From assembly GCF_031877795.1 (NCBI RefSeq), contig NC_133954.1, positions 9,825,466 through 9,889,465 on the forward strand: 64,000 nucleotides of DNA, in the 5' to 3' direction. Of the stretch, positions 48,928-59,900 are shown piece after piece (within the stretch, counting starts at the first letter, position 1; every line of letters starts with the position of its first letter). The stretch is from Strix aluco (taxonomy: Eukaryota; Chordata; Aves; Strigiformes; Strigidae). The position numbers and the translations under genes are program-made. Under the pieces are notes generated by a model. It was not told the DNA's origin. It worked only from the letters and a program-made list of their open reading frames with translations, and made no database searches.

Positions 48928-51900
48928 CTAGTAGGGCGCGAAGACGATGGGGCCCGGCGTGGTGCGGACGTGGGCTGGTGGCGTTCGGAAAAGGGCTGGT
49001 CCGAGGATCGGGGCCTGGAAGAGGGTGGTGGCGGCGGCTGGTCTGAGGGCGAGGGGCCCAGGCATGGCGCAGACGGCGGCCGCGGTGAGCGGGCTCGGCA
49101 GGAAGCGGGTCGCCAGCGTTTTGGTGAGATGCTTCTGCAAAGCCAGCTTGGACTGCGGGGGGGGAGGAGGAGACACCATGAGGCACCCGGCTGCAGGAGA
49201 GCCCCCAGCCCCGGGCAGACAGGCGGCCCCGCGGCAGCCCCTGCCCACGTTCGCTCTCAGCTGAGCTCTGGGCACGTCTCTGTGGTAAACGCAGCCCCTG
49301 GCCCCGGCCCCCCGCACGCTCCATCCCGCAACCCTGGCCCCTTGGCTCGGCGGCTCCGTGTCGGGCACGCAGGGGTGGCCCAGCCGTGACAACCTCCCCA
49401 GGCAGGTCCTCAGCCCCATCGCACCGGCCCGGAGACCTGCCCCGGCTTTTGCAACGGCCGGGCTGTTCCCTGCAGCAGTGCTCTCCTCTGGAGCCCTGCG
49501 ATGATTTTTGCTGCCAAACTCTCTGCTAAGCTACGCGCCTCTGCAAGCAAACACTTAGGCTTGGTTTAACTGAGCCCTGCTCGCCTGAGCACCCAACCAT
49601 CACAGCTCTCCTGTTCAGAAACCGTGAAACGGGTGGAAGGATCACAAGAGCTGCAGTTGTGAACGCTGCTGCCAGGGGACTCACGTCCTCTTCCCGTGCT
49701 TTCCTTCCCGTGAATAAAGACTCGAAGCTCCTCTCACGGCTCCAGCCTGCCCTCGCCAAGGGCAGCAGCTTCGATCTGACCGTGGGAACTGAGGCTTTAA
49801 GAAAAGCAGCCCCTGTGTCTCTTATGGCAAGGGATGGCTAAGATGGCAAACGCAGTTTTGGGGAGCAGACCAGGTGGGTAATTTGCAGGGAGACAGATAC
49901 CTTGAGAATACTCACTGCGAGGGCAGCGTTCTTCTGCAGCTTGTTATAGGGGCTGTACTTGGGCTTGGGCGGCTTCCCCGCCAGCCTGTCTTTGTGCCTC
50001 CGGCTGCTCATGTGCTGGGAGAGGAAAACGGCCGGATCACCCGGAGCCAGGGCAGCGAGGGCAGCCCCACGGCACCACACAGCTTGTGTCCAGGGGGGAC
50101 GCCCATCAGGGACCCCCCCCAGCCCCCGGCGGCTGTGCAGGGGGGTCTGCAGGCCCCCTGCGCCCCCAGGCCCGGCATCGTCACCTGTTTGAGCTGGGTC
50201 TCCGAGTTCACGTAGATCTCGCACACTTGGCAGTGAAACGCCTTGTTCTGGATGTTGATGCTGCCCTTGTTGCCGATCCGCTTGGCCTTGTGCCCTGCCC
50301 GGGAGAGGAGCTTGCCTCGGCCTCGCCGCACCTGGGTGCTGTGACCTTCCAGCATCGACTTGTGCTTGGCGCCTGGGGGGGCAGAGGGGACACTCACCAC
50401 ACGCCGACTCTGCAAACACACCCGGCACAGTGCCGAGCGCTGCGGCAGGGGGACGGGCGCCCTCCAAGGAACCCACCCGACTGCTGTGCATCCCCCCTCC
50501 CGTGGGACCCCTGTGCCCCGCCAGACTGTGCCCGGCAGCGCCCGCAGGCTGAGGGAACAGGCAGCTGCCTGCGAGTCCAGACTCTCGCCGGGGATGCGGC
50601 AGCCCGCTCCCAAACCCTGCCAGGCTCTCGGGGGCAGCTGCTCTTCGCAGGCAGAGCAGAAATGCTCGGCCTCCTGGAGACCCCCCCCCCGCCATGTGCC
50701 AGACCTTCGGAGAAACTGCTATTTTAAGTGTGTGCCGGAGCCTGTCGCCTGTCCCCGGGCGTGAGCGCAGTCTGCAGAGCCGGGCACGCGTCGCCCGCCG
50801 TGCTGCAGCATCTGAGCTGTGCCCAAGGTCAGAGAGGATCTGGCCGCAGAGCCAGGAATAGCTCAGCGGGGTTACAGGAGGCGGGGAAGGAGGAACCCGA
50901 AATCCCCGCGCACCTGGGCACAGGGCGCTCCGTCCTGCCCTGCCAGCGCTGGGCTGGTGGCGGGGGGGCGGGCGAGTAATTTAAGCCACCACTAATTCAT
51001 TCTATTTTTTAAGGCGTTAAGCAAGGAGCCCAAGCCCATGTGACAGCCACGGAGGAGCGCAAGCCTGCAAACATTTTGTTTGTTTGTTCTTTTTCCCCAA
51101 ATCAGCTCCTAAATTTGTAACCGGAGCTGACAAAAGCAAAAGGACACGTTTGCAGCTAAAGCGCAGCAGCGTCCTGAGCCGACCCCTGCGCGCAGCTGCT
51201 GCTGCTGCCCCAGCGGGCGGGCAGGGCTGGGGGAACTGGTTCCCAGTTCTTGCTGAACTGGGGGAGAGAAGGCCCTTCCCTGTATAACTGGGGTGTCCAC
51301 CCTTGTTTAGCATCCTCTAGAGAAAGGGGGGAGCCGGGAGCTGGTGCTGCAGGGCCCGCAGACCCCAGTGGGGGTCCCCTGTCCCGGGGGGTCCAGCTGC
51401 CCCCTCCTCCCCTCCAGCCACCCCCAGGCCGCAGGGGACCCCCCCCAGCCCCAGGCACTGGCCTGCCCTGAGGGGGCTGCCGAGCACAGCCCAGGAGCCA
51501 GCGCTGGCTGCTGCGCTCCGTCAGATTCCCAAGGGGCTTCTCCAAATGTCCGGGAGCCCGAAGCACCGAGCTGCTCTCGGGAGGATTATCCCGGGTCTGA
51601 GAGAGGCTCTGCGCTCAGGTTGCTATCAGCTTAAAGCCAAACCGCAACCGAATATAAAGTAGCCTTCAATCACTTAATTAAATGTATCTGAAAATGTCTT
51701 TAATTAAGAGACATGAACAGTAAGCGAGCTTTTGACCTTGCTAAAATTCACTCCATAAGCTGCAGCACAGGTAAAACACCACCACTTATCTTTGAAAGCC
51801 ACCTTAATTAACCCTTTTTAATTAAAGCAATATGCATGAGCGCTCGTGGTTTCCCTGCACGGCTGTTTGGTGACGGGCCCGGCGGGGCTCTGCGGGGAGC

Positions 51901-54900
51901 CCAGGACGGAGCTGGCGGGGCCGTCCCCGCCCCGGCGCTGCCCTTACCCGTGTTGTGAGCCTCCAGCTGGGACAGGGAGTTGACGGTCACTTTGCAGGTG
52001 GGACAGTACAGGTGCTGTTTGCTCTTCTTCCCCTCCTTCTCGCTCTCGGGGGCCGAGCTGACGCTGCTGCCCGACTCGGCTGCCTGCGCCTCTGCTGCCT
52101 GCGCGGCCGAGGAGCCCACGCTGGCGGCATCCGAGGTGCCCTCCGAGAGCTCCGAGGCCGGCGGGGAGCCGAGCGGGGCGATGCTGCCCGGCAGCTCCGC
52201 CGGTGACTCCTCAGGGCCTGGTGTCAGCCCCAGGCTGCTGCACTCACCCTCTGGCTCCTGCAGGCCCTCGGCTGGAGCTGGCGGGAGGGAAAGGGAAGGG
52301 GAAAATGGGAAAAAAGAAAGAAAGGGCAGAAAGGGAAAGTTCTCCGTGCTTGAATGGGTTTTCTGGGTTTCAGAGAGCACCCCCGTCCTCCCCAAGACCA
52401 TCTCAGGCACCGTCTGCTCAGGCTCATCCCAGCTGAGGGCGGCTCTTGCCGAGGTCTCTCCCGTTGCCGCTTTTCTCTGTGGCCGGTGGCAGCCGAGCTC
52501 AGCACAAAAGCCCGGCTGAGCTCCGGTGCTGCCTCGGCTCGGGGGGAGCTGGCTCCTGCCAGCCCCATCCCTGCACGGCAGCAGAGCCCGGGGGATGACG
52601 AGGGAACGGGCAGGGACCGCTGCGGCTCCTGCAGCCACCCAAATCATCTCCCAGAGACCAAACCCCAGGGGAAGCAGCCGCCATTCCCCCCACGCTGCTA
52701 CGGGACGCAGAGGGGCCCGGTTCCCCCCAGGGCCGAGAGCTGTCCCGGCTCCTGGGCTGGATTTCCACCCCCTCCCCGTGACGCTGCCCCCAGCCAGGCA
52801 CGCTGGGGACGCCAGCGGAGTACAGAAGCTCATTTATTAGCGCTCGTGGTGGCGTCCACGCCGTGCTAACCGCAGCCCTGCTCGGCCCGACCGCGGTGGG
52901 ATGCTCAGCCACGAGGCTGCTGCGGTTCAGGATTTAACCGGGCGCCCCAGGGTGCTGCAGCCAGGGCAGGGCTGGGCACACAAACGCCGCCGCGCTCCCG
53001 GGAACCGGCCAGGCCACTCACTGCGGGGTCGTGCCCCCTCCGCACCCCCTGCCCACCTACCTGTGCTGCCGGGCTCCGCGCTGCCCTCGGGGCTGGGGGT
53101 GAAGTCGGCTGTGCCGTCCCGGCTGGAGGCCACCGCCGCAGCCCCCGCCGCTTTCTGCTTGTTCTTCATGGCCTCGATGGCCTTCAGCCTCCGCGCGTGC
53201 TTGTGGCCCTTGTAGTGGGCTTCTGCCTGGTTCTGGGGAGGGAGAGACGGGGACGGCCGCGTTGGTGCTGTGGCCGGACAGATGGACGGACATGGGGAGG
53301 ATGGGTGGAGGCTCAGCCCCGGGCTGTGGCCACTCGGACACGTTTCCGGTGCGGCCACCTCCCGTGGTGCCATTCACCGCCTCGGAGGTGGTATTTTTAG
53401 CTGGGTGCAGCACAAAGCTGCTCTCCTCCTCCCGCCAGATTGCTCCGCACACAAATGTATTCAGGCCGAGGTATCACTTTGCTAAGATACGGCCGCATTG
53501 CACGGCGAGATAAGGACCCTGCTCTGATTAAATGCATCAAGTCACTTTTAAAAGAAGCTTTCAGGCAAAATTTATGACTTCAGAAACATACAATGAATTG
53601 CTCGCTGTAAAAATAAAATAAAAAAGTACATTGGTGGGGAGGACACGTCTCCCATTGTAACCTAACGGGTGTCTAACACGCAATTTACATTCACGGGCTC
53701 CTTTCTCCCAGCGAACGCTGAATAATGAAGTGCACGTCGATGGGTTCATGCCTGCACCAAACTGATAAAAACGCACACAAAAGAAAATCACCCAAACACT
53801 TGTGTACTCCGCAGCCGGGGACAATGCCGCATTGTCCCCAAAAACAACCACAGTTTACCAATTTATGGGAAGTAAATCCAATGTGAATTAAGACACTGTA
53901 CCACTGAGCAGCACCGATTAATTTGCACGGCGTTCTCGGCTTCCCGGTAGGAAGAAGCATCCCTTCCCTCCCCCCGGCTTTCCAAGGGCTGGGAATGGTG
54001 TCCGGGGGTGCAGCGGCAGCCGGGCACGTGGGAAAGCGAAAGGCCCAGCCGAGCGCGGGGCCTCATTAGCAAATACAATAAACTTCCACCAGATAACGGG
54101 GTTGGGGCTGCAGCCTAAGTAGGTCACCCGGCGCCGCCGCCGCTCTGCGCACAAACACACGCGGCATGCGAGGGTCTGTGCCGGGACGTGCTCCCCCACA
54201 GACGTGACCTCGGGGGGGGACACGGGCAGGGACGGGCAGGGACAGGCAGGGACAGGCAGAGCAGCACAGGGCGCCCAGGAGGGCGGCGGGAGCACGTGGT
54301 GGGACCAACTCTCCCGGCACCGCTCTTCCAGCCGGGCTGCAGCTCGGAACGGCGAAGCGGTGCTTCTCCCTGAGCCGCTTGGTTGCAGAGCGGAATAATG
54401 AAGCCCAGAAACGCTGACTTTTGCTGGCAGAGCAGCGCCCAGCCCCGGGCTCTGCTGAGGCAGCTGGGCCAGGCTGGGGCGGGAGGCAGAGCCAGCCTGG
54501 CCAGGGCGCAGAGTCCCGGGGAGCCAGAGCAGCTCCCGGCAGCCCGCGCTGGTGGACACCGAGTGCCGGCAGCTCCGGCAGACCAGACCGGGCTCGGGGC
54601 CGTCCACCCGCAGGCAGGGAAGGGACAGCCGAGCCCGGGGGATGCTCCCAGGGTGGCAGCTCTGCAGGTAACGCCTGTGCCCGGGCTGAGCGCGGGGGGC
54701 TCCTGCCCTCACCTCCGCCACGCAGCCGCGGCACGGAGGAGCGGAGGCCAGCCCAGGCTGCCTGCAAACCCCCGTCCCCCTCCTGCCGGCTTCGAGCAAG
54801 AATTCCCTTTCACGCCTTTTAATCAGTTTTCCCCCACAAAAGATCAACTGTGTGCAAGTCATTACCGTGGGGATCGATGAATGCTTCCTTCCTCCCCTCT

Positions 54901-57900
54901 ACAAGGTGGTTGATTTACTCAGAATAAAAGGCAGGGAAAAAACCCACCTGCCACAGCAGCGCTCTGGAAGCCAGGGCAGGGAAGATTATATTCAGCTCCC
55001 AAGGACCAGAGATGAATTGCACAGGCTGATAAAGCAGCTTAAGCGCAAACCCCGGGACCAAGGCAGCAGGGAGCAGAGCTGAACTGAACGAGGAGCAGAA
55101 AGAGCCAGCGTGGCAAACGGGACACGGCCGCCCCGCGAGCGCCTGGCCCACGGGCAGGGAGGTGCCGGCGGAATCGTCAGCCGGGGCAGGCGCAGAGCGA
55201 GGGCGGGCAGAGCCCCGGGGATGCCGCCTGCGCGATGGGCGTCCGTGTGCCCCCGGCGTGGGACGCTCCCGCCCAGCCCCGCGCTCGCCGGCCCCGCTTA
55301 CCGCAGAGTTGAAGCGCAGGTGGCAGATGTTGCAGGAGATGAACTGCTTCTTCTTGAGCGGGGTGGGCACGCCGAAGGTGTGGCTGATCACCGCCTTCTG
55401 CACCGGGTCCATCTGGCAGGGGAGGGAAGGCAGAGGCCGGCTGGGTGCCACGCCACGACGGCCGGCACAGCACCGCGGCCCGGCGAGCCCCTGCGCCCGT
55501 ACACCCCCCGAGGAGCCGCCGCAAACGCCGCAGGGCTCGCGCCCGGTGCCTGGACGGAGCGAGCGGCTGGGGCAGCAGAGGAGCCCCCGACATGGGGCAA
55601 CACGTGCTGTGTCAATGCCCGCGCTCGTCCTCTCTAAACCATCCCTGAAAAAAACCAACCTGCAGGGTCCAAGCGCCTGCTGTGGGCTGGCAGAGGGGAC
55701 AAGGCCACGGTGGGGGCACAGACTGTGGGCCCCGTCCTCCCCAGCCCCACTGTGCTCCCCTGCGTGTCCCCTCTCCCCCCACCACAGACATCGGTGTCAC
55801 GGGTGGCAAATTATCGGTTTCTGTTTGAGCTCCCAGCTGCTGCCCGCGACCTCCCAACACCAGGGCAGCTTTCTGAGACACTCAGCAGGAGCAAAAACCA
55901 TCAAAACAGGGGCAGAGGCGAACAAAACAAGCAACCGGCCGTTAATCCTCCACGTGCTCTTCACCAGGGAGCTGAGACGTCCCTGTGCAAAGCCGAAGGG
56001 TGAGCGGAGCCAGGCGTGCCTGCTGCCTGCCCGCGGGACGCTGCCGGGCCCAGGCAGGGCTGGGGGCAGGAGGGACCGCGGTGCCCGCAGCCGTGGGCCC
56101 AGCTCGCCCCCCGCACGCTGCCCGTGCGGAGCCGCCCCGGGCTGCCCCGCTCCCGCTCCGGCGGGCCCTTCGCGCGCTGCAGGCGCGTCCCACGGCTGAC
56201 GCCTCGGAAGCCTGCGCAGCCCCTGGTATCTCACCGGGCGCGTGCACGGAGCCAGAGCAGCTCCCGTTATCCGCAGGGAGCCGCGTCCTTCCCGGAGCCC
56301 CTTCCCGGCGCGGCAGAGGCAGAGCCCTGCGGCCTGATGACAGCCCCTGGCGCTTCGGGCTCTCCCCAGGGCTCGGTGTCATTCCTCAGCCCAGGCAGCA
56401 AACTTGTTCGAAAAGCCATAATTGTTTTAAACAAAATGCATTTATTTGGGGGGGGGGGGGGATAAGAATAACCTCTTTGTCTGAGCGTGGCTATAATCTA
56501 TAATGCAAGTATTGTTCCCCTACCCTGTGGCATAGGCAGATTATCTTATCTGAGTCCTGCTGTCAGTAGAGCCCTGGGTTTTCAGGCGATCGTATTTCTC
56601 TGCAAAGCTATTTCGTTGCCGAGACAGGTGCATCAGTCTTCGAGGCACATGCCTGGACAACGGAGCCATTATCAAGACCCCAAATTCCTTTCCAGGAGTG
56701 AGCAGAATGGTAAAAGCAGGTGATTAATGAAGTGCCTGTTTGCTATGAAATTTCACTCACTTATCTGGCATATAAATGAAGAGGCATTTGGGGTTCGGCA
56801 GAGACCTGGAGGAAGCTACAGATGGCAAAGATGCTGCCCCACCCCTGACGACAAACACTGCAGCGTGCTCCAGGCAGCATCCCTGCGCTGCCAGTCTGCG
56901 GGCAGAACGGGGCCGGCACGTGTTTTCAAGAGAAACACCCACCTTTTCCACACAAAGGAAAGCAAAACAGCTCTAACCTTCGCAGCAGCATCAGCTGCCG
57001 GGGCCTGGCTGGTGGCTCCCACTGAACCCCGCTGACACCCCGGGGAAGGGAGACGCCAGCACCACGATGCAAAGGCGGTTGGGGACTGGCCTGGCCTGAA
57101 CCTGAACCTGAACCTGAACCTGAACCTGAACCTGCCGGCGCAGGCAGCGGCAGCGGGGCCGCGGTTGGGCACCGGCACTGAGCAGCCCCAGCAGCGTGCA
57201 GGGCACTTTGCTGGAAGCCCAGCCCAGCCCCATCCAGCGCGGTGCTGAGCACACCTGAAGCCGAGAATCCACCTGAGAGCCCTCGTGCTCTCTCCGAATG
57301 AAAATACAAACGTCAGCGTCCGGCTGCCAGCTCAGGTGTGAAGACGCCCCCAGCTCTGCCCCGGGCTGGGGAGGCTCCTGCCGCAGCGGAACTGGCCTGA
57401 CAGCTTTGGGCACCGCACACTTGGAGAATAAAGATCTTGGCTTTATAGTCAATTCTGATTGACTCACATCCCTTTATTTGTCCCTGGATGTTCCTAGTGA
57501 CATAAACAGAGCTCCCTGCGCTGAGCTCCCTGCGGGCCACCAGGGTCAGACACGGGAACTCCCAGGGACGCAGCATCGGCTCTTCTGCGTCTCCTGCCGT
57601 GGCTTTGCGGGGTGCTGCTGGGTCCTGGGGCTCTGCAACATCTCAGGAGCTGGAAAGGGCCTTTCAAGCACGAAATGCACCTTCTGTGTTGCGTTAGGAA
57701 ATTTTTTTCCCTGTTGTTGTTGCTTTAAGTGGCAGGAGAGCTCAGCGTGGAAAAGATTTTGCTTGTTCCAGAGTAAAACATCTGCTGGGTTCATGAGAGC
57801 CTGGTGACCTGCCCAAAGTGTTCTGCGAGCACTTGCAAACAGCTCCTGCTCCGCGGGGCAGCACTGGGCCCTGCTCAGCACCCCCGAGCCCTGCTCAGCA

Positions 57901-59900
57901 CCCCCAAGCCCTGCTCAGCACCCCCGAGCCCTGCTCAGCACCCCCGGGCCCTGCTCAGCACCACCAGGCCCTGCTCAGCACCCCCGGGCCCTGCTCAGCA
58001 CCCCCAAGCCCTGCTCAGCACCCCCGGGCCCTGCTCAGCACCCCCAAGCCCTGCTCAGCACCCCCGAGCCCTGCTCAGCACCCCCGGGCCCTGCTCAGCA
58101 CCCCCAAGCCCTGCTCAGCACCCCCGAGCCCTGCTCAGCACCCCCGGGCCCTGCTCAGCACCACCAGCCACGCTGCGGAAGCAGAGGCAGACCCTCCGGT
58201 TCCTTTTTACAGCAGCTCAGAGCCCGCCGGCAGCTCTCTCAGGAAGTGAAATACCTTGACTGATGCCCACTCCCACCCTCCCGAACCACGCCTGGGGCTC
58301 AGCTGCCCGGTGGGGTCCCCGATCTGGCATCACCCGGGCAGGGAAACGGGGCGCAGCGACACTCAAGCCCTGCGTGTGGTGGGGACGGGGCCTCTGCCCC
58401 TGCTCCCTGCAAAGCCCTCGCACCCCCAGCCGCCTCCCCAGCCCTGGCGCAGCCCCAGGGGGCAGCTCCCAGCCCCGGACGATCAGGCCTGGCTTTGCTC
58501 AGCTGAGATCACACACCAGACTCGGGTCAGAGCTCACAGCAATTAATTCAAGGTGCCGGGGGAGCCTGTCCCACTCTGCGGGCTGAGGAGTCCCCACCGA
58601 GCACAGACGCAGCGCGACGGGGCTGTGCGGCTCCAGCGAGTGCAAGAGATTCATTTCTCAAATTATTATTATTTTTTTAAAGCAACACAACTCTGGAGAA
58701 CGTGTGCCAAGGCAGGGGCACGTGGGAGCCAAGCAGAACAAACAACAGGGTCTGGCTCAGGTTAGCTACTGACTCCGGCAACTAAAAAAAGGAGGCCAGA
58801 CAAAGAGCAGCAACCTTAATGGCATCAAAAAAATCCTCCTCTCGTGTGTTTCTGCTTGTTAGCACAGGGGAGAGACAGGCTAGAGCTGGGATTTCAAAAG
58901 AGCTTAAAGGAGTCAGACGTCTGAATCCCATTCAGCACAACAGGAATCCTGGACCTAATTTCTATGGCTGCCTTTGAAGATCTCAGCGATAATTTGCACC
59001 TTCCGAGCGTGTTTAATCTCAAACCCACTTACAAAAGGCCACTGAGCAGGTGGGGAGGGAGCTCAGGGAAGTTCTGTTTCCAGGCTCACGAGGGAAAAAA
59101 AAATGGCATTTACCAAATCCAGAAATGTCCACCCTGCCTCTGTGGGGGGAGAGGGGGGAGCGGCCCCGGGTCCCGCGGCCCCTTGGCGAGGCCAGGAGCT
59201 GGGGCACAGGGGAAGCCCCGGCAGCAGTTTTGGGCCACATCCAGGTCAGTTTAGACCTACAACAGAACAGCTCGAGAGACGCTGCAGCGCAGGACCCAAG
59301 CGCTCGGGCTGGGGGTTCAAGGTTGGGGACTTTGAGCCCAACCGGGCGGTGGGAGAATTCCCGCAGCGCCCAGGCTCGTCCGACACCGCAGCCACCCAGC
59401 ACCAGCCACAGTCCTTGTATCTTTATACGCTTTCTCTCTCTTTCTTTCCTTTTCTTTATTTATTTTGCAACTAATGAACTGTTCTCCAGAGCTACTTTAT
59501 TACTATCGATTCCAGGAGCAAAATCCAATTGATCTTGGATAAAATGAACCATCTTTTTAATTCTGGTATATAGGGGCGACGGCTGGGCAGGAACCGCTCG
59601 GAGCTCAGGGCAGGGCGGGCGCGTTGCACTAGTGTCCAGCAGCCAGAGACCACGGTAATTAAGCCAGAAATTATCTGGCGGGGTTTGAGGAGTGGTGCTG
59701 CATAGAAGACAGAGGAGGGGTCCGGCGGCCAATGCCCACCCGCCCCCGGGGACTCACCGTGTTGAAGTTGGGGAAGAGGTTGAGCGGTGACGTCCCGTTG
59801 AGCCTGAAGGTCAGAAAGTGCTTGATGTCCAAGGGGGGGTGAAGGGGGCGGCCGGGGATCGGCAACGACGCTAAGAGGGGGCTGCTGTGTCCGGAGGGAC
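48928..59900 (-). CDS. ZNF385C: Zinc finger protein 385C, 7 exons, 5' end outside the window
   Basis: A nuclear, p53-network-associated ZNF385 family member with U1/matrin-type zinc fingers, probably binding RNA or DNA. Minus-strand exons in transcript order: 59900-59758, 55412-55302, 53232-53061, 52277-51948, 50372-50185, 50014-49901, 49152-48928; phases agree and give 426 codons plus stop. Three fingers fit C-x2-C-x12-H-x5-[11 protein letters not shown] (split across exons 2 and 3), [10 protein letters not shown] and [10 protein letters not shown] (its final histidines start the next exon). The family motif [18 protein letters not shown] spans exons 1-2, and the C-terminus GPIVFAPY is diagnostic. 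Between fingers 1 and 2 is a Ser/Ala/Glu-rich linker. The first visible exon starts in phase 1, so at least one upstream exon is missing; paralogues ZNF385B and human ZNF385C have an extra N-terminal finger that is not in the window. ZNF385C rather than A, B or D is favoured mainly by synteny with NKIRAS2 and DNAJC7. Confidence 0.93.
51640..51840. promoter_or_regulatory. AT-rich homeodomain-site cluster in ZNF385C intron (candidate conserved element)
   Basis: In a GC-rich intron, directly 3' of the linker exon in transcript direction, a 200-bp AT-rich island carries TTAATTA-type sites at 51674-51680, 51700-51707, 51804-51811 and 51818-51825, ATGCAT at 51832-51837 and a nuclear-receptor half-site TGACCTTG at 51733-51740. 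Four homeodomain cores in 150 bp, against the local base composition, is the usual look of a developmental enhancer. Function is inference. Confidence 0.5.
53500..53960. promoter_or_regulatory. AT-rich island in ZNF385C intron (candidate conserved element)
   Basis: A 460-bp AT-rich block set between very GC-rich sequence, upstream (in transcript terms) of the exon at 53232-53061. It contains an A-rich AAATAAAATAAAA stretch, ATTAATTTG and repeated CAATTT/AATTTA motifs. There is no coding frame of note and no recognisable repeat family. Such sharp islands in GC-rich avian introns are often conserved non-coding DNA, but conservation cannot be seen here. Confidence 0.35.
56400..56640. promoter_or_regulatory. 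GATA-motif-containing AT-rich island in ZNF385C intron
   Basis: The stretch around 56541-56552 reads TTATCTTATCTG, two overlapping GATA sites (TTATCT at 56541-56546 and 56546-56551). Nearby are a GATAAGAATAA tract right after the poly-G run, CATAATTG, and ATGCATTTATT. It is an AT-rich patch in GC-rich surroundings. A GATA-bound enhancer is a reasonable inference only. Confidence 0.35.
56448..56461 (+). repeat. Poly-G homopolymer
   Basis: Fourteen guanines in the ZNF385C intron, next to AT-rich candidate regulatory DNA. Its length is prone to sequencing error. Confidence 0.8.
57095..57134 (+). repeat. (CCTGAA)n hexamer microsatellite
   Basis: Six perfect copies of CCTGAA plus a partial seventh (CCTG), in the ZNF385C intron between exons 59758 and 55412. 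On the minus strand it reads (TTCAGG)n, which supplies repeated TTCAG acceptor-like motifs in transcript orientation. Confidence 0.95.
57866..58168 (+). repeat. 20-bp minisatellite with 60-bp higher-order structure
   Basis: Fifteen copies of a 20-bp unit with invariant core CTGCTCAGCA (from 57871 to 58151 in steps of exactly 20) and variable spacer CCCCCRRGCC or CCACCAGGCC. The spacers alternate in the order AA, GA, GG for long stretches, giving a 60-bp higher-order repeat. It lies in a ZNF385C intron. It opens long frames rich in Pro, Ala, His and Ser in more than one phase because the unit has no stop codon; these are not genes. Confidence 0.97.

Noticed and set aside
55162-56199. 345-codon plus-strand frame opposite a ZNF385C exon
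   Set aside because: Antisense to the confirmed exon at 55412-55302 and biased to Pro/Arg/Ala/Gly; no homology recognised.
57866-58168. CRISPR-like array
   Set aside because: Direct tandem units with no unique spacers, in a vertebrate intron; it is a minisatellite.
57804-58259. Open frames of about 150 codons with a repeated Pro-Ala-Gln-His motif
   Set aside because: Direct product of the 20-bp minisatellite, open in more than one phase because the unit has no stop codon.
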